A stretch of DNA of 64,000 nucleotides, from assembly GCA_036971475.1 (NCBI GenBank), contig JBAIZL010000007.1, forward strand, positions 33,407,002 through 33,471,001, given 5' to 3'. Within the stretch, counting starts at the first letter, position 1. Each line of letters starts with the position of its first letter. Source of the stretch: Prosapia bicincta. Taxonomy: Eukaryota; Arthropoda; Insecta; Hemiptera; Cercopidae. Shown here in pieces: positions 52,001 through 64,000 of this stretch. Made by a program: the position numbers and the translations under genes. The notes below the pieces were generated by a model. It was not told where the DNA came from and did not search any database. It saw nothing but the letters and a program-made list of their open reading frames with translations.

Positions 52001-55000
52001 TTTTTAGAGCAAATATATGACAATTGCGATAGCTCCTATAATACTTATTATAGATCAATTCTAAGAGCACAATGCGAATCTATGGTCGATTCTGCGTTTA
52101 TTAGGCCTTTTAAATGAGAAAACCATTTTTTGTAGAAATCGCAAAATCCATGAACTATAATTCATGTATTTTTTTGGAGCAAATATATGACAATTGCGAT
52201 AGCTTCTATAATACTTATTATAGATCAATTCTAAGAGCACAATGCGAATCTATGGTCGATTCTGCGTTTATTATGCCTTTTAAATGAGAAATCCATTTTT
52301 TGTAGAAATCGCAAAATCCATGAACTATAATTCATGCAATTTGTTTAGAGCAAATATATGACAATTGCGATAGCTCCTATAATACTTATTTTAGATCAAT
52401 TCTAAGAGCACAATGGGAATCTATGGTCGATTCTGCGTTTATTAGGCCTTTTAAATGAGAAAACCATTTTTTGTAGAAATCGCAAAATCCATGAACATAA
52501 TTCATGTATTTTTTTGGAGCAAATATATGACAATTGCGATAGCTCTTATAATACTTATTATAGATCAATTCTAAGAACACAATGCGAATCTATGGTCGAT
52601 TCTGCGTTTATTATGCCTATTAAATGAGAAATCCATTTTTTGTAGAAATCGCAAAATCCATGAACTATAATTCATGCATTTTTTAAGAGAAAATATATGA
52701 CAATTGCGATAGCTTCTATAATACTTATTATAGATCAATTCTAAGAGCACAATGCGAATCTATGGTCGATTCTGCGTTTATTATGCCTTTGAAATGAGAA
52801 ATCCATTTTTTGTAGAAATCGCAAAATCCATGAACTATAATTCATTCATTTTTTAAAAGAAAATATATGACAATTGCGATAGCTCCTATAATACTTATTA
52901 TAGATCAATTCTAAGAACACAATGCGAATCTATGGTCGATTCTGCGTTTATTATGCCTTTTAAATGAGAAATCCATTTTTTGTAGAAATCGCAAAATCCA
53001 TGAACTATAATTCATGCATTTTGTTTGAGCAAATATATGACAATTGCGATAGCTCCTATAATACTTATTATAGATCGATTTTAAGTGCACAATGCGAATC
53101 TATGGTCGATTCTGCGTTTATTATGCCTTTTAAATGAGAAATCCATTATTTGTAGAAATCGCAAAATCCATGAACTATAATTCATGCATTTTTTTTTAGA
53201 GCAAATATATGACAATTGCGATAGCTCCTATAATACTTATTATAGATCAATTATAAGTGCACAATGCGAATCTATGGTCGATTCTGCGTTTATTATGATT
53301 TTTAAATGAGAAATCCATTTTTTGTAGAAATCGCAAAATCCATGAACTATAATTCATGCATTTTTTTTTGAGCAAATATATGACAATTGCGATAGCTCCT
53401 ATAATACTTATTACAGATCAATTCTAAGTGCACAATGTGAATCAATGGTCGATTCTGCGTTTATTATGCCTTTTAAATGAGAAATCTATTTTTTGTAGAA
53501 ATCGCAAAATCCATGAACTATAATTCATGCATTTTTTTTAGAGCAAATATATGACAATTGCAATAGCTCCTATAATACTTATTATAGATCAATTCTAAGA
53601 GCACAATGCGAATCTATGGTCGATTCTGCGTTTATTATGCCTTTTAAATGAGAAATCCATTTTTTGTAGAAATCGCAAAATCCATGAACTATAATTCATG
53701 CATTTTTTTTGGAGCAAATATATGACAATTGCGATAGCTCATATAATACTTATTATAGATCAATTCTAAGAGCACAATGCGAATCTATGATCGATTCTGC
53801 GTTTATTATGCCTTTTAAATGAGAAATCCATTTTTTGTAGAAATCGCAAAATCCATGAACTATAATTCATGCATTTTGTATTTGAGCAAATATATGACAA
53901 TTGCCATTGCACCTATAATACTTATTATAGATCAATTCTAAGAGCACAATGCGAATCTATGGTAGATTCTGCGTTTATTATGCCTTTTAAATGAGAAATC
54001 CATTTTTTGTAGAAATCGCAAAATCCATGAACTATAATTCATGCCTTTTTTTTTGAGCAAATATATGACAATTGCCATAGCTCCTATAATACTTATTATA
54101 GATCAATTCTAAGAGCACAATGCGAATCTATGGTAGATTCTGCGTTTATTATGCCTTTTAAATGAGAAATCCATTTTTTGTAGAAATCGCAAAATCCATG
54201 AACTATAATTCATGCCTTTTTTTTGAGCAAATATATGACAATTGCCATAGCTCCTATAATACTTATTATAGATCAATTCTAAGAGCACAATGCGAATCTA
54301 TGGTCGATTCTGCGTTTATTATGCCTTTTAAATGAGAAATCCATTTTTTGTAGAAATCGCAAAATCCATGAACTATAATTCATGCTTTTTTTTTTGAGCA
54401 AATATATGACAATTGCGATAGCTCCTATAATACTTATTACAGATCAATTCTAAGTGCACAATGTGAATCAATGGTCGATTCTGCGTTTATTATGCCTTTT
54501 AAATGAGAAATCTATTTTTTGAAGAAATCGCAAAATCCATGAACTATAATTCATGCATTTTTTTTAGAGCAAATATATGACAATTGCGATAGCTCCTATA
54601 ATACTTATTATAGATCAATTCTAAGAGCACAATGCGAATCTATGGTCGATTCTGCGTTTATTATGCCTTTTAAATGAGAAATCCATTTTTTGTAGAAATC
54701 GCAAAATCCATGAACTATTATTCATGCATTTTTTTTAGAGCAAATATATGACAATTGCGATAGCTCCTATAATACTTATTATAGATCAATTCTAAGAGCA
54801 CAATGCGAATCTATGATCGTTTCTGCGTTTATTATGCCTTTTAAATGAGAAATCCATTTTTTGTAGAAATCGCAAAATCCATGAACTATAATTCATGCAT
54901 TTTTTTTTTTGAGCAAATATATTACAATTGCGATAGCTCCTATAATACTAATTATAGATCAATTCTAAGAGCACAATGCGAATCTATGGTCGATTCTGCG

Positions 55001-58000
55001 TTTATTATGCCTTTTAAATGAGAAATCCATTTTATGTAGAAATCGCAAAATTAATGAACTATAATTCATGAATTTTTTTTAGAGCAAATATATGACAATT
55101 GCGATAGCTCATATAATACTTATTATAGATCAATTCTAAGTGCACAATGCGAATCTACGGTCGATTCTGCGTTTATTATGCCTTTTAAATGAAAAATCCA
55201 TTTTTTGTAGAAATCGCAAAATCCATGAACTATAATTCATGCATTTTTTTTGAGCAAATATATGACAATTGCGATAGCTCCTATAATACTTATTATAGAT
55301 CAATTCTAAGTGCACAATGCGAATCTATGGTCGATTCTGCGTTTATTATGCCTTTTAAATGAGAAATCCATTTTTTGTAGAAATCGCAAAATCCATGAAC
55401 TATAATTCATGCATTTTTTTAGAGAAAATATATGACAATAGCCATAGCTCCTATAATACTTATTATAGATCAATTCTAAGAGCACAATGCGAATCTACGG
55501 TCGATTCTGCGTTTATTATGCCTTTTAAATGAGAAATCCATTTTTTGTAAAATCGCAAAATCCATGAACTATAATTCATGCATTTTTTTTAGAACAAATA
55601 TATGACAACTGCGATAGCTCCTATAATACTTATTATAGATCAATTCTAAGAGCACAATGCGAATCTATTGTCGATTCTGCGTTTATTATGCCTTTTAAAT
55701 GAGAAATCCATTTTTTGTAGAAATCGCAAAATCCATGAACTATAATTCATGCAATTTGTTTAGAGCAAATATATGACAATTGCGATAGCTCCTATAATAC
55801 TTATTATAGATCAATTCTAAGAGCACAATGGGAATCTATGGTCGATTCTGCGTTTATTAGGCCTTTTAAATGAGAAAACCATTTTTTGTAGAAATCGCAA
55901 AATCCATGAACTATAATTCATGCATTTTTTTGGAGCAAATATATGACAATTGCGATAGCTCTTATAATACTTATTATAGATCAATTCTAAGAACACAATG
56001 CGAATCTATGGTCGATTCTGCGTTTATTATGCCTATTAAATGAGAAATCCATTTTTTGTAGAAATCGCAAAATCCATGAACTATAATTCATGCATTTTTT
56101 AAGAGAAAATATATGACAATTGCGATAGCTTCTATAATACTTATTATAGATCAATTCTAAGAGCACAATGCGAATCTATGGTCGATTCTGCGTTTATTAT
56201 GCCTTTGAAATGAGAAATCCATTTTTTGTAGAAATCGCAAAATCCATGAACTATAATTCATTCATTTTTTAAATGAAAATATATGACAATTGCGATAGCT
56301 CCTATAATACTTATTATAGATCGATTTTAAGTGCACAATGCGAATCTATGGTCGATTCTGCGTTTATTATGCCTTTTAAATGAGAAATCCATTATTTGTA
56401 GAAATCGCAAAATCCATGAACTATAATTCATGCATTTTTTTTTAGAGCAAATATATGACAATTGCGATAGCTCCTATAATACTTATTATAGATCAATTAT
56501 AAGTGCACAATGCGAATCTATGGTCGATTCTGCGTTTATTATGATTTTTAAATGAGAAATCCATTTTTTGTAGAAATCGCAAAATCCATGAACTATAATT
56601 CATGCATTTTTTTTTGAGCAAATATATGACAATTGCGATAGCTCCTATAATACTTATTACAGATCAATTCTAAGTGCACAATGTGAATCAATGGTCGATT
56701 CTGCGTTTATTATGCCTTTTAAATGAGAAATCTATTTTTTGTAGAAATCGCAAAATCCATGAACTATAATTCATGCATTTTTTTTAGAGCAAATATATGA
56801 CAATTGCAATAGCTCCTATAATACTTATTATAGATCAATTCTATGAGCACAATGCGAATCTATGGTCGATTCTGCGTTTATTATGCCTTTTAAATGAGAA
56901 ATCCATTTTTTGTAGAAATCGCAAAATCCATGAACTATAATTCATGCTTTTTTTTTTTGAGCAAATATATGACAATTGCGATAGCTCATATAATACTTAT
57001 TATAGATCAATTCTAAGAGCACAATGCGAATCTATGATCGATTCTGCGTTTATTATGCCTTTTAAATGAGAAATCCATTTTTTGTAGAAATCGCAAAATC
57101 CATGAACTATAATTCATGCATTTTGTATTTGAGCAAATATATGACAATTGCCATAGCACCTATAATACTTATTATAGATCAATTCTAAGAGCACAATGCG
57201 AATCTATGGTAGATTCTGCGTTTATTATGCCTTTTAAATGAGAAATCCATTTTTTGTAGAAATCGCAAAATCCATGAACTATAATTCATGCCTTTTTTTT
57301 GAGCAAATATATGACAATTGCCATAGGTCCTATAATACTTATTATAGATCAATTCTAAGAGCACAATGCGAATCTATGGTAGATTCTGCGTTTATTATGC
57401 CTTTTAAATGAGAAATCCATTTTTTGTAGAAATCGCAAAATCCATGAACTATAATTCATGCCTTTTTTTTGAGCAAATATATGACAATTGCCATAGCTCC
57501 TATAATACTTATTATAGATCAATTCTAAGAGCACAATGCGAATCTATGGTCGATTCTGCGTTTATTATGCCTTTTAAATGAGAAATCCATTTTTTGTAGA
57601 AATCGCAAAATCCATGAACTATAATTCATGCTTTTTTTTTTGAGCAAATATATGACAATTGCGATAGCTCCTATAATACTTATTACAGATCAATTCTAAG
57701 TGCACAATGTGAATCAATGGTCGATTCTGCGTTTATTATGCCTTTTAAATGAGAAATCTATTTTTTGTAGAAATCGCAAAATCCATGAACTATAATTCAT
57801 GCATTTTTTTTAGAGCAAATATATGACAATTGCGATAGCCCCTATAATACTTATTATAGATCAATTCTAAGAGCACAATGCGAATCTATGGTCGATTCTG
57901 CGTTTATTATGCCTTTTAAATGAGAAATCCATTTTTTGTAGAAATCGCAAAATCCATGAACTATAATTCATGCATTTTTTTTAGAGCAAATATATGACAA

Positions 58001-58980
58001 TTGCGATAGCTCATATAATACTTATTATAGATCAATTCTAAGAGCACAATGCGAATCTATGATCGTTTCTGCGTTTATTATGCCTTTTAAATGAGAAATC
58101 CATTTTTTGTAGAAATCGCAAAATCCATGAACTATAATTCATGCATTTTTTTTTTTGAGCAAATATATTACAATTGCGATAGCTCCTATAATACTAATTA
58201 TAGATCAATTCTAAGAGCACAATGCGAATCTATGGTCGATTCTGCGTTTATTATGCCTTTTAAATGAGAAATCCATTATTTGTAGAAATCGCAAAATCCA
58301 TGAACTATAATTCATGCATTTTTTTTAGAGCAAATATATGACAATTGCGATAGCTCATATAATACTTATTATAGATCAATTCTAAGTGCACAATGCGAAT
58401 CTACGGTCGATTCTGCGTTTATTATGCCTTTTAAATGAAAAATCCATTTTTTGTAGAAATCGCAAAATCCATGAACTATAATTCATGCATTTTTTTTGAG
58501 CAAATATATGACAATTGCGATAGCTCCTATAATACTTATTATAGATCAATTCTAAGTGCACAATGCGAATCTATGGTCGATTCTGCGTTTATTATGCCTT
58601 TTAAATGAGAAATCCATTTTTTGTAGAAATCGCAAAATCCATGAACTATAATTCATGCATTTTTTTTGAGCAAATATATGACAATTGCCATAGCTCCTAT
58701 AATACTTATTATATATCAATTCTAAGAGCACAATGCGAATCTATGGTCGATTCTGCGTTTATTATGCCTTTTAAATAAGAAATCCATTTTTTGTAGAAAT
58801 CGCAAAATCCATGAACAATAATTCATGCATTTTTTTTGAGCAAATATATGACAATTGCCATAGCTCCTATAATACTTATTATATATCAATTCTAAGAGCA
58901 CAATGCGAATCTATGGTCGATTCTGCGTTTATTATGCCTTTTAAATGAGAAATCCATTTTTTGTAGAAATCGCAAAATCC
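49001..58980. repeat. 171-bp satellite with irregular 14-20-monomer repeats
   Basis: Marker variants recur in the same order but at unequal spacing: CAATTTGTTTAGAGC near 49947, 52337 and 55752 (about 2,390 and 3,415 bp), ATTCATTCATTTTTTAAA near 50451, 52840 and 56256 (2,389 and 3,416 bp), and CATGCCTTTTTTTTGAGC doublets near 51482, 54040 and 57290. The unit is thus about 14 monomers with blocks of one to six monomers added or removed. Confidence 0.9.
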
Positions 58981-61900
58981 ATGAACTATAATTCATGCAT
59001 TTTTTTTAGAGCAAATATATGACAATTGCGATAGCTCCTATAATACTTATTATAGATCAATTCTAAGAGCACAATGCGAATCTATGATCGATTCTGCGTT
59101 TATTATGCCTTTTAAATGAGAAATCCATTTTTTGTAGAAATCGTAAAATCCATGAACTATAATTCATGCATTTTTTTTTTTGAGCAAATATATTACAATT
59201 GCGATAGCTCCTATAATACTTATTATAGATCAATTCTAAGTGCACAATGCGAATCTACGGTCGATTCTGCGTTTATTATGCCTTTTAAATGAAAAATCCA
59301 TTTTTTGTAGAAATCGCAAAATCCATGAACTATAATTCATGCATTTTTTTTGAGCAAATATATGACAATTGCGATAGCTCTTATAATACTTATTATAGAT
59401 CAATTCTAAGAGCACAATGCGCATCTATGGTCGATTCTGCGTTTATTATGCCTTTTAAATGAGATATCCATTTTTTGTAGAAATCGCAAAATCCATGAAC
59501 TATAATTCATGCATTTTTTTTGAGCAAATATATGACAATTGCGATAGCTCCTATAATACTTATTATAGATCAATTCTAATTGCACAATGCGAATCTATGG
59601 TCGATTCTGCGTTTATTATGCCTTTTAAATGAGAAATCCATTTTTTGTAGAAACCGCAAAATCCATGAACTATAATTCATGCATTTTGTATTTGAGCAAA
59701 TATATGACAATTGCCATAGCTCCTATAATACTTATTATAGATCAATTCTTAGAGCACAATGCGAATCTATGGTCGATTCTGCGTTTATTATGCCTTTTAA
59801 ATGAGAAATCCATTTTTTGTAGAAATCGCAAAATCCATGAACTATAATTCATGCATTTTTTTTTTTGAGCAAATATATGACAATTGCGATAGCTCCTATA
59901 ATACTTATTACAGATCAATTCTAAGTGCACAATGTGAATCAATGGTCGATTCTGCGTTTATTATGCCTTTTAAATGAGAAATCCATTTTTTGTAGAAATC
60001 GCAAAATCCATGAACTATAATTCATGCATTTTTTTTAAAGCAAATATATGACAATTGCCATAGCTCCTATAATACTTCTTATATATCAATTCTAAGAGCA
60101 CAATGCGAATCTATGGTCGATTCTGCGTTTATTATGCCTTTTAAATGAGAAATCCATTTTTTGTAGAAATCGCAAAATCCATGAACTATAATTCATGCAT
60201 TTTTTTTAGAGCAAATATATGACAATTGCGATAGCTCCTATAATACTTATTATAGATCAATTCTAAGTGCACAATGCGAATCTATGGTCGATTCTGCGTT
60301 TATTATACCTTTTAAATGAGAAATCCATTTTTTGTAGAAAACGCAAAATCCATGAACTATAATTCATGCATTTTTTTTAAAGCAAATATATGACAATTGC
60401 CATAGCTCCTATTATACTTATTATAGATCAATTCTAAGAGCACAATGCGAATCTATGGTCGATTCTGCGTTTATTATGCCTTTTAAATGAGAAATCCATT
60501 TTTTGTAGAAATCGCAAAATCCATGAACTATAATTCATGCATTTTTTTTGAGCAAATATATGACAATTGCCATAGCTCCTATAATACTTATTATATATCA
60601 ATTCTAAGAGCACAATGCGAATCTATGGTCGATTCTGCGTTTATTATGCCTTTTAAATGAGAAATCCATTTTTTGTAGAAATCGCAAAATCCATGAACTA
60701 TAATTCATGCATTTTTTTTGAGCAAATATATGACAATTGCCATAGCTCCTATAATACTTATTATATATCAATTCTAAGAGCACAATGCGAATCTATGGTC
60801 GATTCTGCGTTTATTATGCCTTTTAAATGAGAAATCCATTTTTTGTAGAAATCGCAAAATCCATGAACTATAATTCATGCATTTTTTTTAGAGCAAATAT
60901 ATGACAATTGCGATAGCTCCTATAATACTTATTATAGATCAATTCTAAGAGCACAATGCGAATCTATGATCGATTCTGCGTTTATTATGCCTTTTAAATG
61001 AGAAATCCATTTTTTGTAGAAATCGCAAAATCCATGAACTATAATTCATGCATTTTTTTTTTTGAGCAAATATATTACAATTGCGATAGCTCCTATAATA
61101 CTTATTATAGATCAATTCTAAGTGCACAATGCGAATCTACGGTCGATTCTGCGTTTATTATGCCTTTTAAATGAAAATTCCATTTTTTGTAGAAATCGCA
61201 AAATCCATGAACTATAATTCATGCATTTTTTTTGAGCAAATATATGACAATTGCGATAGCTCTTATAATACTTATTATAGATCAATTCTAAGAGCACAAT
61301 ACGCATCTATGGTCGATTCTGCGTTTATTATGCCTTTTAAATGAGATATCCATTTTTTGTAGAAATCGCAAAATCCATGAACTATAATTCATACATTTTT
61401 TTTGAGCAAATATATGACAATTGCGATAGCTCCTATAATACTTATTATAGATCAATTCTAAATGCACAATGCGAATCTATGGTCGATTCTGCGTTTATTA
61501 TGCCTTTTAAATGAGAAATCCATTTTTTGTAGAAACAGCAAAATCCATGAACTATAATTCATGCATTTTGTATTTGAGCAAATATATGACAATTGCCATA
61601 GCTCCTATAATACTTATTATAGATCAATTCTTAGAGCACAATGCGAATCTATGGTCGATTCTGCGTTTATTATGCCTTTTAAATGAGAAATCCATTTTTT
61701 GTAGAAATCGCAAAATCCATGAACTATAATTCATGCATTTTTTTTTTTTGAGCAAATATATGACAATTGCGATAGCTCCTATAATACTTATTACAGATCA
61801 ATTCTAAGTGCACAATGTGAATCAATGGTCGATTCTGCGTTTATTATGCCTTTTAAATGAGAAATCTATTTTTTGTAGAAATCGCAAAATCCATGAACTA

Positions 61901-64000
61901 TAATTCATGCATTTTTTTTAGAGCAAATATATGACAATTGCGATAGCTCCTATAATACTTATTATAGATCAATTCTAAGTGCACAATGCGAATCTACGGT
62001 CGATTCTGCGTTTATTATGCCTTTTAAATGAAAAATCCATTTTTTGTAGAAATCGCAAAATCCATGAACTATAATTCATGCATTTTTTTGGAGCAAATAT
62101 ATGACAATTGCCATAGCTCCTATAATACTTCTTATATATCAATTCTAAGAGCACAATGCGAATCTATGGTCGATTCTGCGTTTATTATGCCTTTTAAATG
62201 AGAAATCCATTTTTTGTAGAAATCGCAAAATCCATGAACTATAATTCATGCATTTTTTTTAGAGCAAATATATGACAATTGCGATAGCTCCTATAATACT
62301 TATTATAGATCAATTCTAAGTGCACAATGCGAATCTATGGTCGATTCTGCGTTTATTATACCTTTTAAATGAGAAATCCATTTTTTGTAGAAATCGCAAA
62401 ATCCATGAACTATAATTCATGCATTTTTTTTAAAGCAAATATATGACAATTGCCATAGCTCCTATAATACTTATTATAGATCAATTCTAAGAGCACAATG
62501 CGAATCTATGGTCGATTCTGCGTTTATTATGCCTTTTAAATGAGAAATCCATTTTTTGTAGAAATCGCAAAATCCATGAACTATAATTCATGCATTTTTT
62601 TTGAGCAAATATATGACAATTGCCATAGCTCCTATAATACTTATTATATATCAATTCTAAGAGCACAATGCGAATCTATGGTCGATTCTGCGTTTATTAT
62701 GCCTTTTAAATGAGAAATCCATTTTTTGTAGAAATCGCAAAATCCATGAACTATAATTCATGCATTTTTTTTAGAGCAAATATATGACAATTGCGATAGC
62801 TCCTATAATACTTATTATAGATCAATTCTAAGAGCACAATGCGAATCTATGATCGATTCTGCGTTTATTATGCCTTTTAAATGAGAAATCCATTTTTTGT
62901 AGAAATCGCAAAATCCATGAACTATAATTCATGCATTTTTTTTTTTGAGCAAATATATTACAATTGCGATAGCTCCTATAATACTTATTATAGATCAATT
63001 CTAAGTGCACAATGCGAATCTACGGTCGATTCTGCGTTTATTATGCCTTTTAAATGAAAAATCCATTTTTTGTAGAAATCGCAAAATCCATGAACTATAA
63101 TTCATGCATTTTTTTTGAGCAAATATATGACAATTGCGATAGCTCTTATAATACTTATTATAGATCAATTCTAAGAGCACAATGCGCATCTATGTTCGAT
63201 TCTGCGTTTATTATGCCTTTTAAATGAGATATCCATTTTTTGTAGAAATCGCAAAATCCATGAACTATAATTCATACATTTTTTTTGAGCAAATATATGA
63301 CAATTGCGATAGCTCCTATAATACTTATTATAGATCAATTCTAAATGCACAATGCGAATCTATGGTCGATTCTGCGTTTATTATGCCTTTTAAATGAGAA
63401 ATCCATTTTTTGTAGAAATCGCAAAATCCATGAACTATAATTCATGCATTTTGTATTTGAGCAAATATATGACAATTGCCATAGCACCTATAATACTTAT
63501 TATAGATCAATTCTAAGAGCACAATGCGAATCTATGGTAGATTCTGCGTTTTTTATGCCTTTTAAATGAGAAATCCATTTTTTGTAGAAATCGCAAAATC
63601 CATGAACTATAATTCATGCCTTTTTTTTTGAGCAAATATATGACAATTGCCATAGCTCTTATAATACTGATTATAGATCAATTCTTAGAGCACAATGCGA
63701 ATCTATGTTCGATTCTGCGTTTATTATGCCTTTTAAATGAGAAATCCATTTTTTGTAGAAATCGCAAAATCCATGAACTATAATTCATGCATTTTTTTTT
63801 TTGAGCAAATATATGACAATTGCGATAGCTCCTATAATACTTATTACAGATCAATTCTAAGTGCACAATGTGAATCAATGGTCGATTCTGCGTTTATTAT
63901 GCCTTTTAAATGAGAAATCTATTTTTTGTAGAAATCGCAAAATCCATGAACTATAATTCATGCATTTTTTTTAGAGCAAATATATGACAATTGCGATAGC
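58981..64000. repeat. 171-bp satellite with 11-monomer HOR (1,882 bp)
   Basis: Two full copies and a partial third. Matching segments start at 59063, 60945 and 62828, giving 1,882 and 1,883 bp, or 11 monomers. Diagnostic order: TATGATCG, CTACGGTCG with GAAAAATCC (GAAAATTCC in copy 2), GCGCATC or ACGCATC, TTGCAC/AATGCAC, GTATTTGAGC with TTCTTAGAGC, and TTACAGATC with AATCAATGG. Copies 1 and 2 each have 11 monomers but not the same 11: copy 2 has an extra CTACGGTCG monomer near 61990 and one fewer TATATC monomer. Copy 3 has one extra monomer at about 63440-63610. The array continues beyond the window. Confidence 0.92.

Noticed and set aside
1..64000. Primate alpha satellite
   Set aside because: Only the 171-bp length agrees; the sequence does not resemble alpha satellite and no CENP-B-box-like element is seen.

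Overview
The window is non-coding, repeat-only eukaryotic DNA. I find no protein-coding gene, rRNA, tRNA or other recognisable RNA gene on either strand, and no convincing open frame (the longest are under 90 codons and are repeat translations). Two kinds of DNA are present: (1) an AT-rich tandem satellite with a monomer of about 171 bp, all copies in the same orientation, filling 1-6202 and 18323-64000 (roughly 300 monomers by length); and (2) a single 12,120-bp insertion at 6203-18322 that is almost entirely one giant palindrome.

The satellite is nucleosome-sized, contains an 18-bp near-perfect dyad in every monomer, and is organised into higher-order repeats (HORs). The clearest is an 11-monomer HOR of 1,882-1,883 bp at the right end (about 58.98-64.0 kb). 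Less regular multi-monomer duplications lie in 24-43.7 kb (segments copied at offsets near 5,631 and 10,240 bp), a more divergent zone at 43.8-49 kb, and irregular 14-20-monomer repeats at 49-59 kb. This layout resembles pericentromeric or centromeric satellite, but the sequence alone cannot prove centromere function. The monomer length equals that of primate alpha satellite, yet the sequence does not resemble it.

The insertion has mirror-image arms (6203-11933 and 12592-18322, 5,731 bp each). They show no indels and no mismatch wherever I compared them. It begins AGTAGGAATTG, ends CAATTCCTACT, and is flanked by a 6-bp direct repeat CTTATT. Removing the insertion and one CTTATT restores a normal satellite monomer, identical to one about 1.03 kb upstream. 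This is the signature of a transposition-like insertion of a large foldback-type, non-autonomous element. The arms are built of nested degenerate tandem repeats: subterminal GC-rich modules with short TTAGG-type runs, a 28-29-bp minisatellite, a 25-bp minisatellite, a 706-bp duplication and a 99-bp duplication. The asymmetric 658-bp centre carries degraded copies of the end modules and its own 72-bp-stem hairpin. This suggests the palindrome arose by inverted duplication of a roughly 6-kb unit.

Organism: a eukaryote. The short TTAGG/CCTAA runs in the insertion are compatible with an arthropod, but they are only about three units long, so this is weak. The 6-bp duplication and AG...CT termini are compatible with a Maverick/Polinton-type integrase having mobilised the element, but no coding sequence supports any family assignment.
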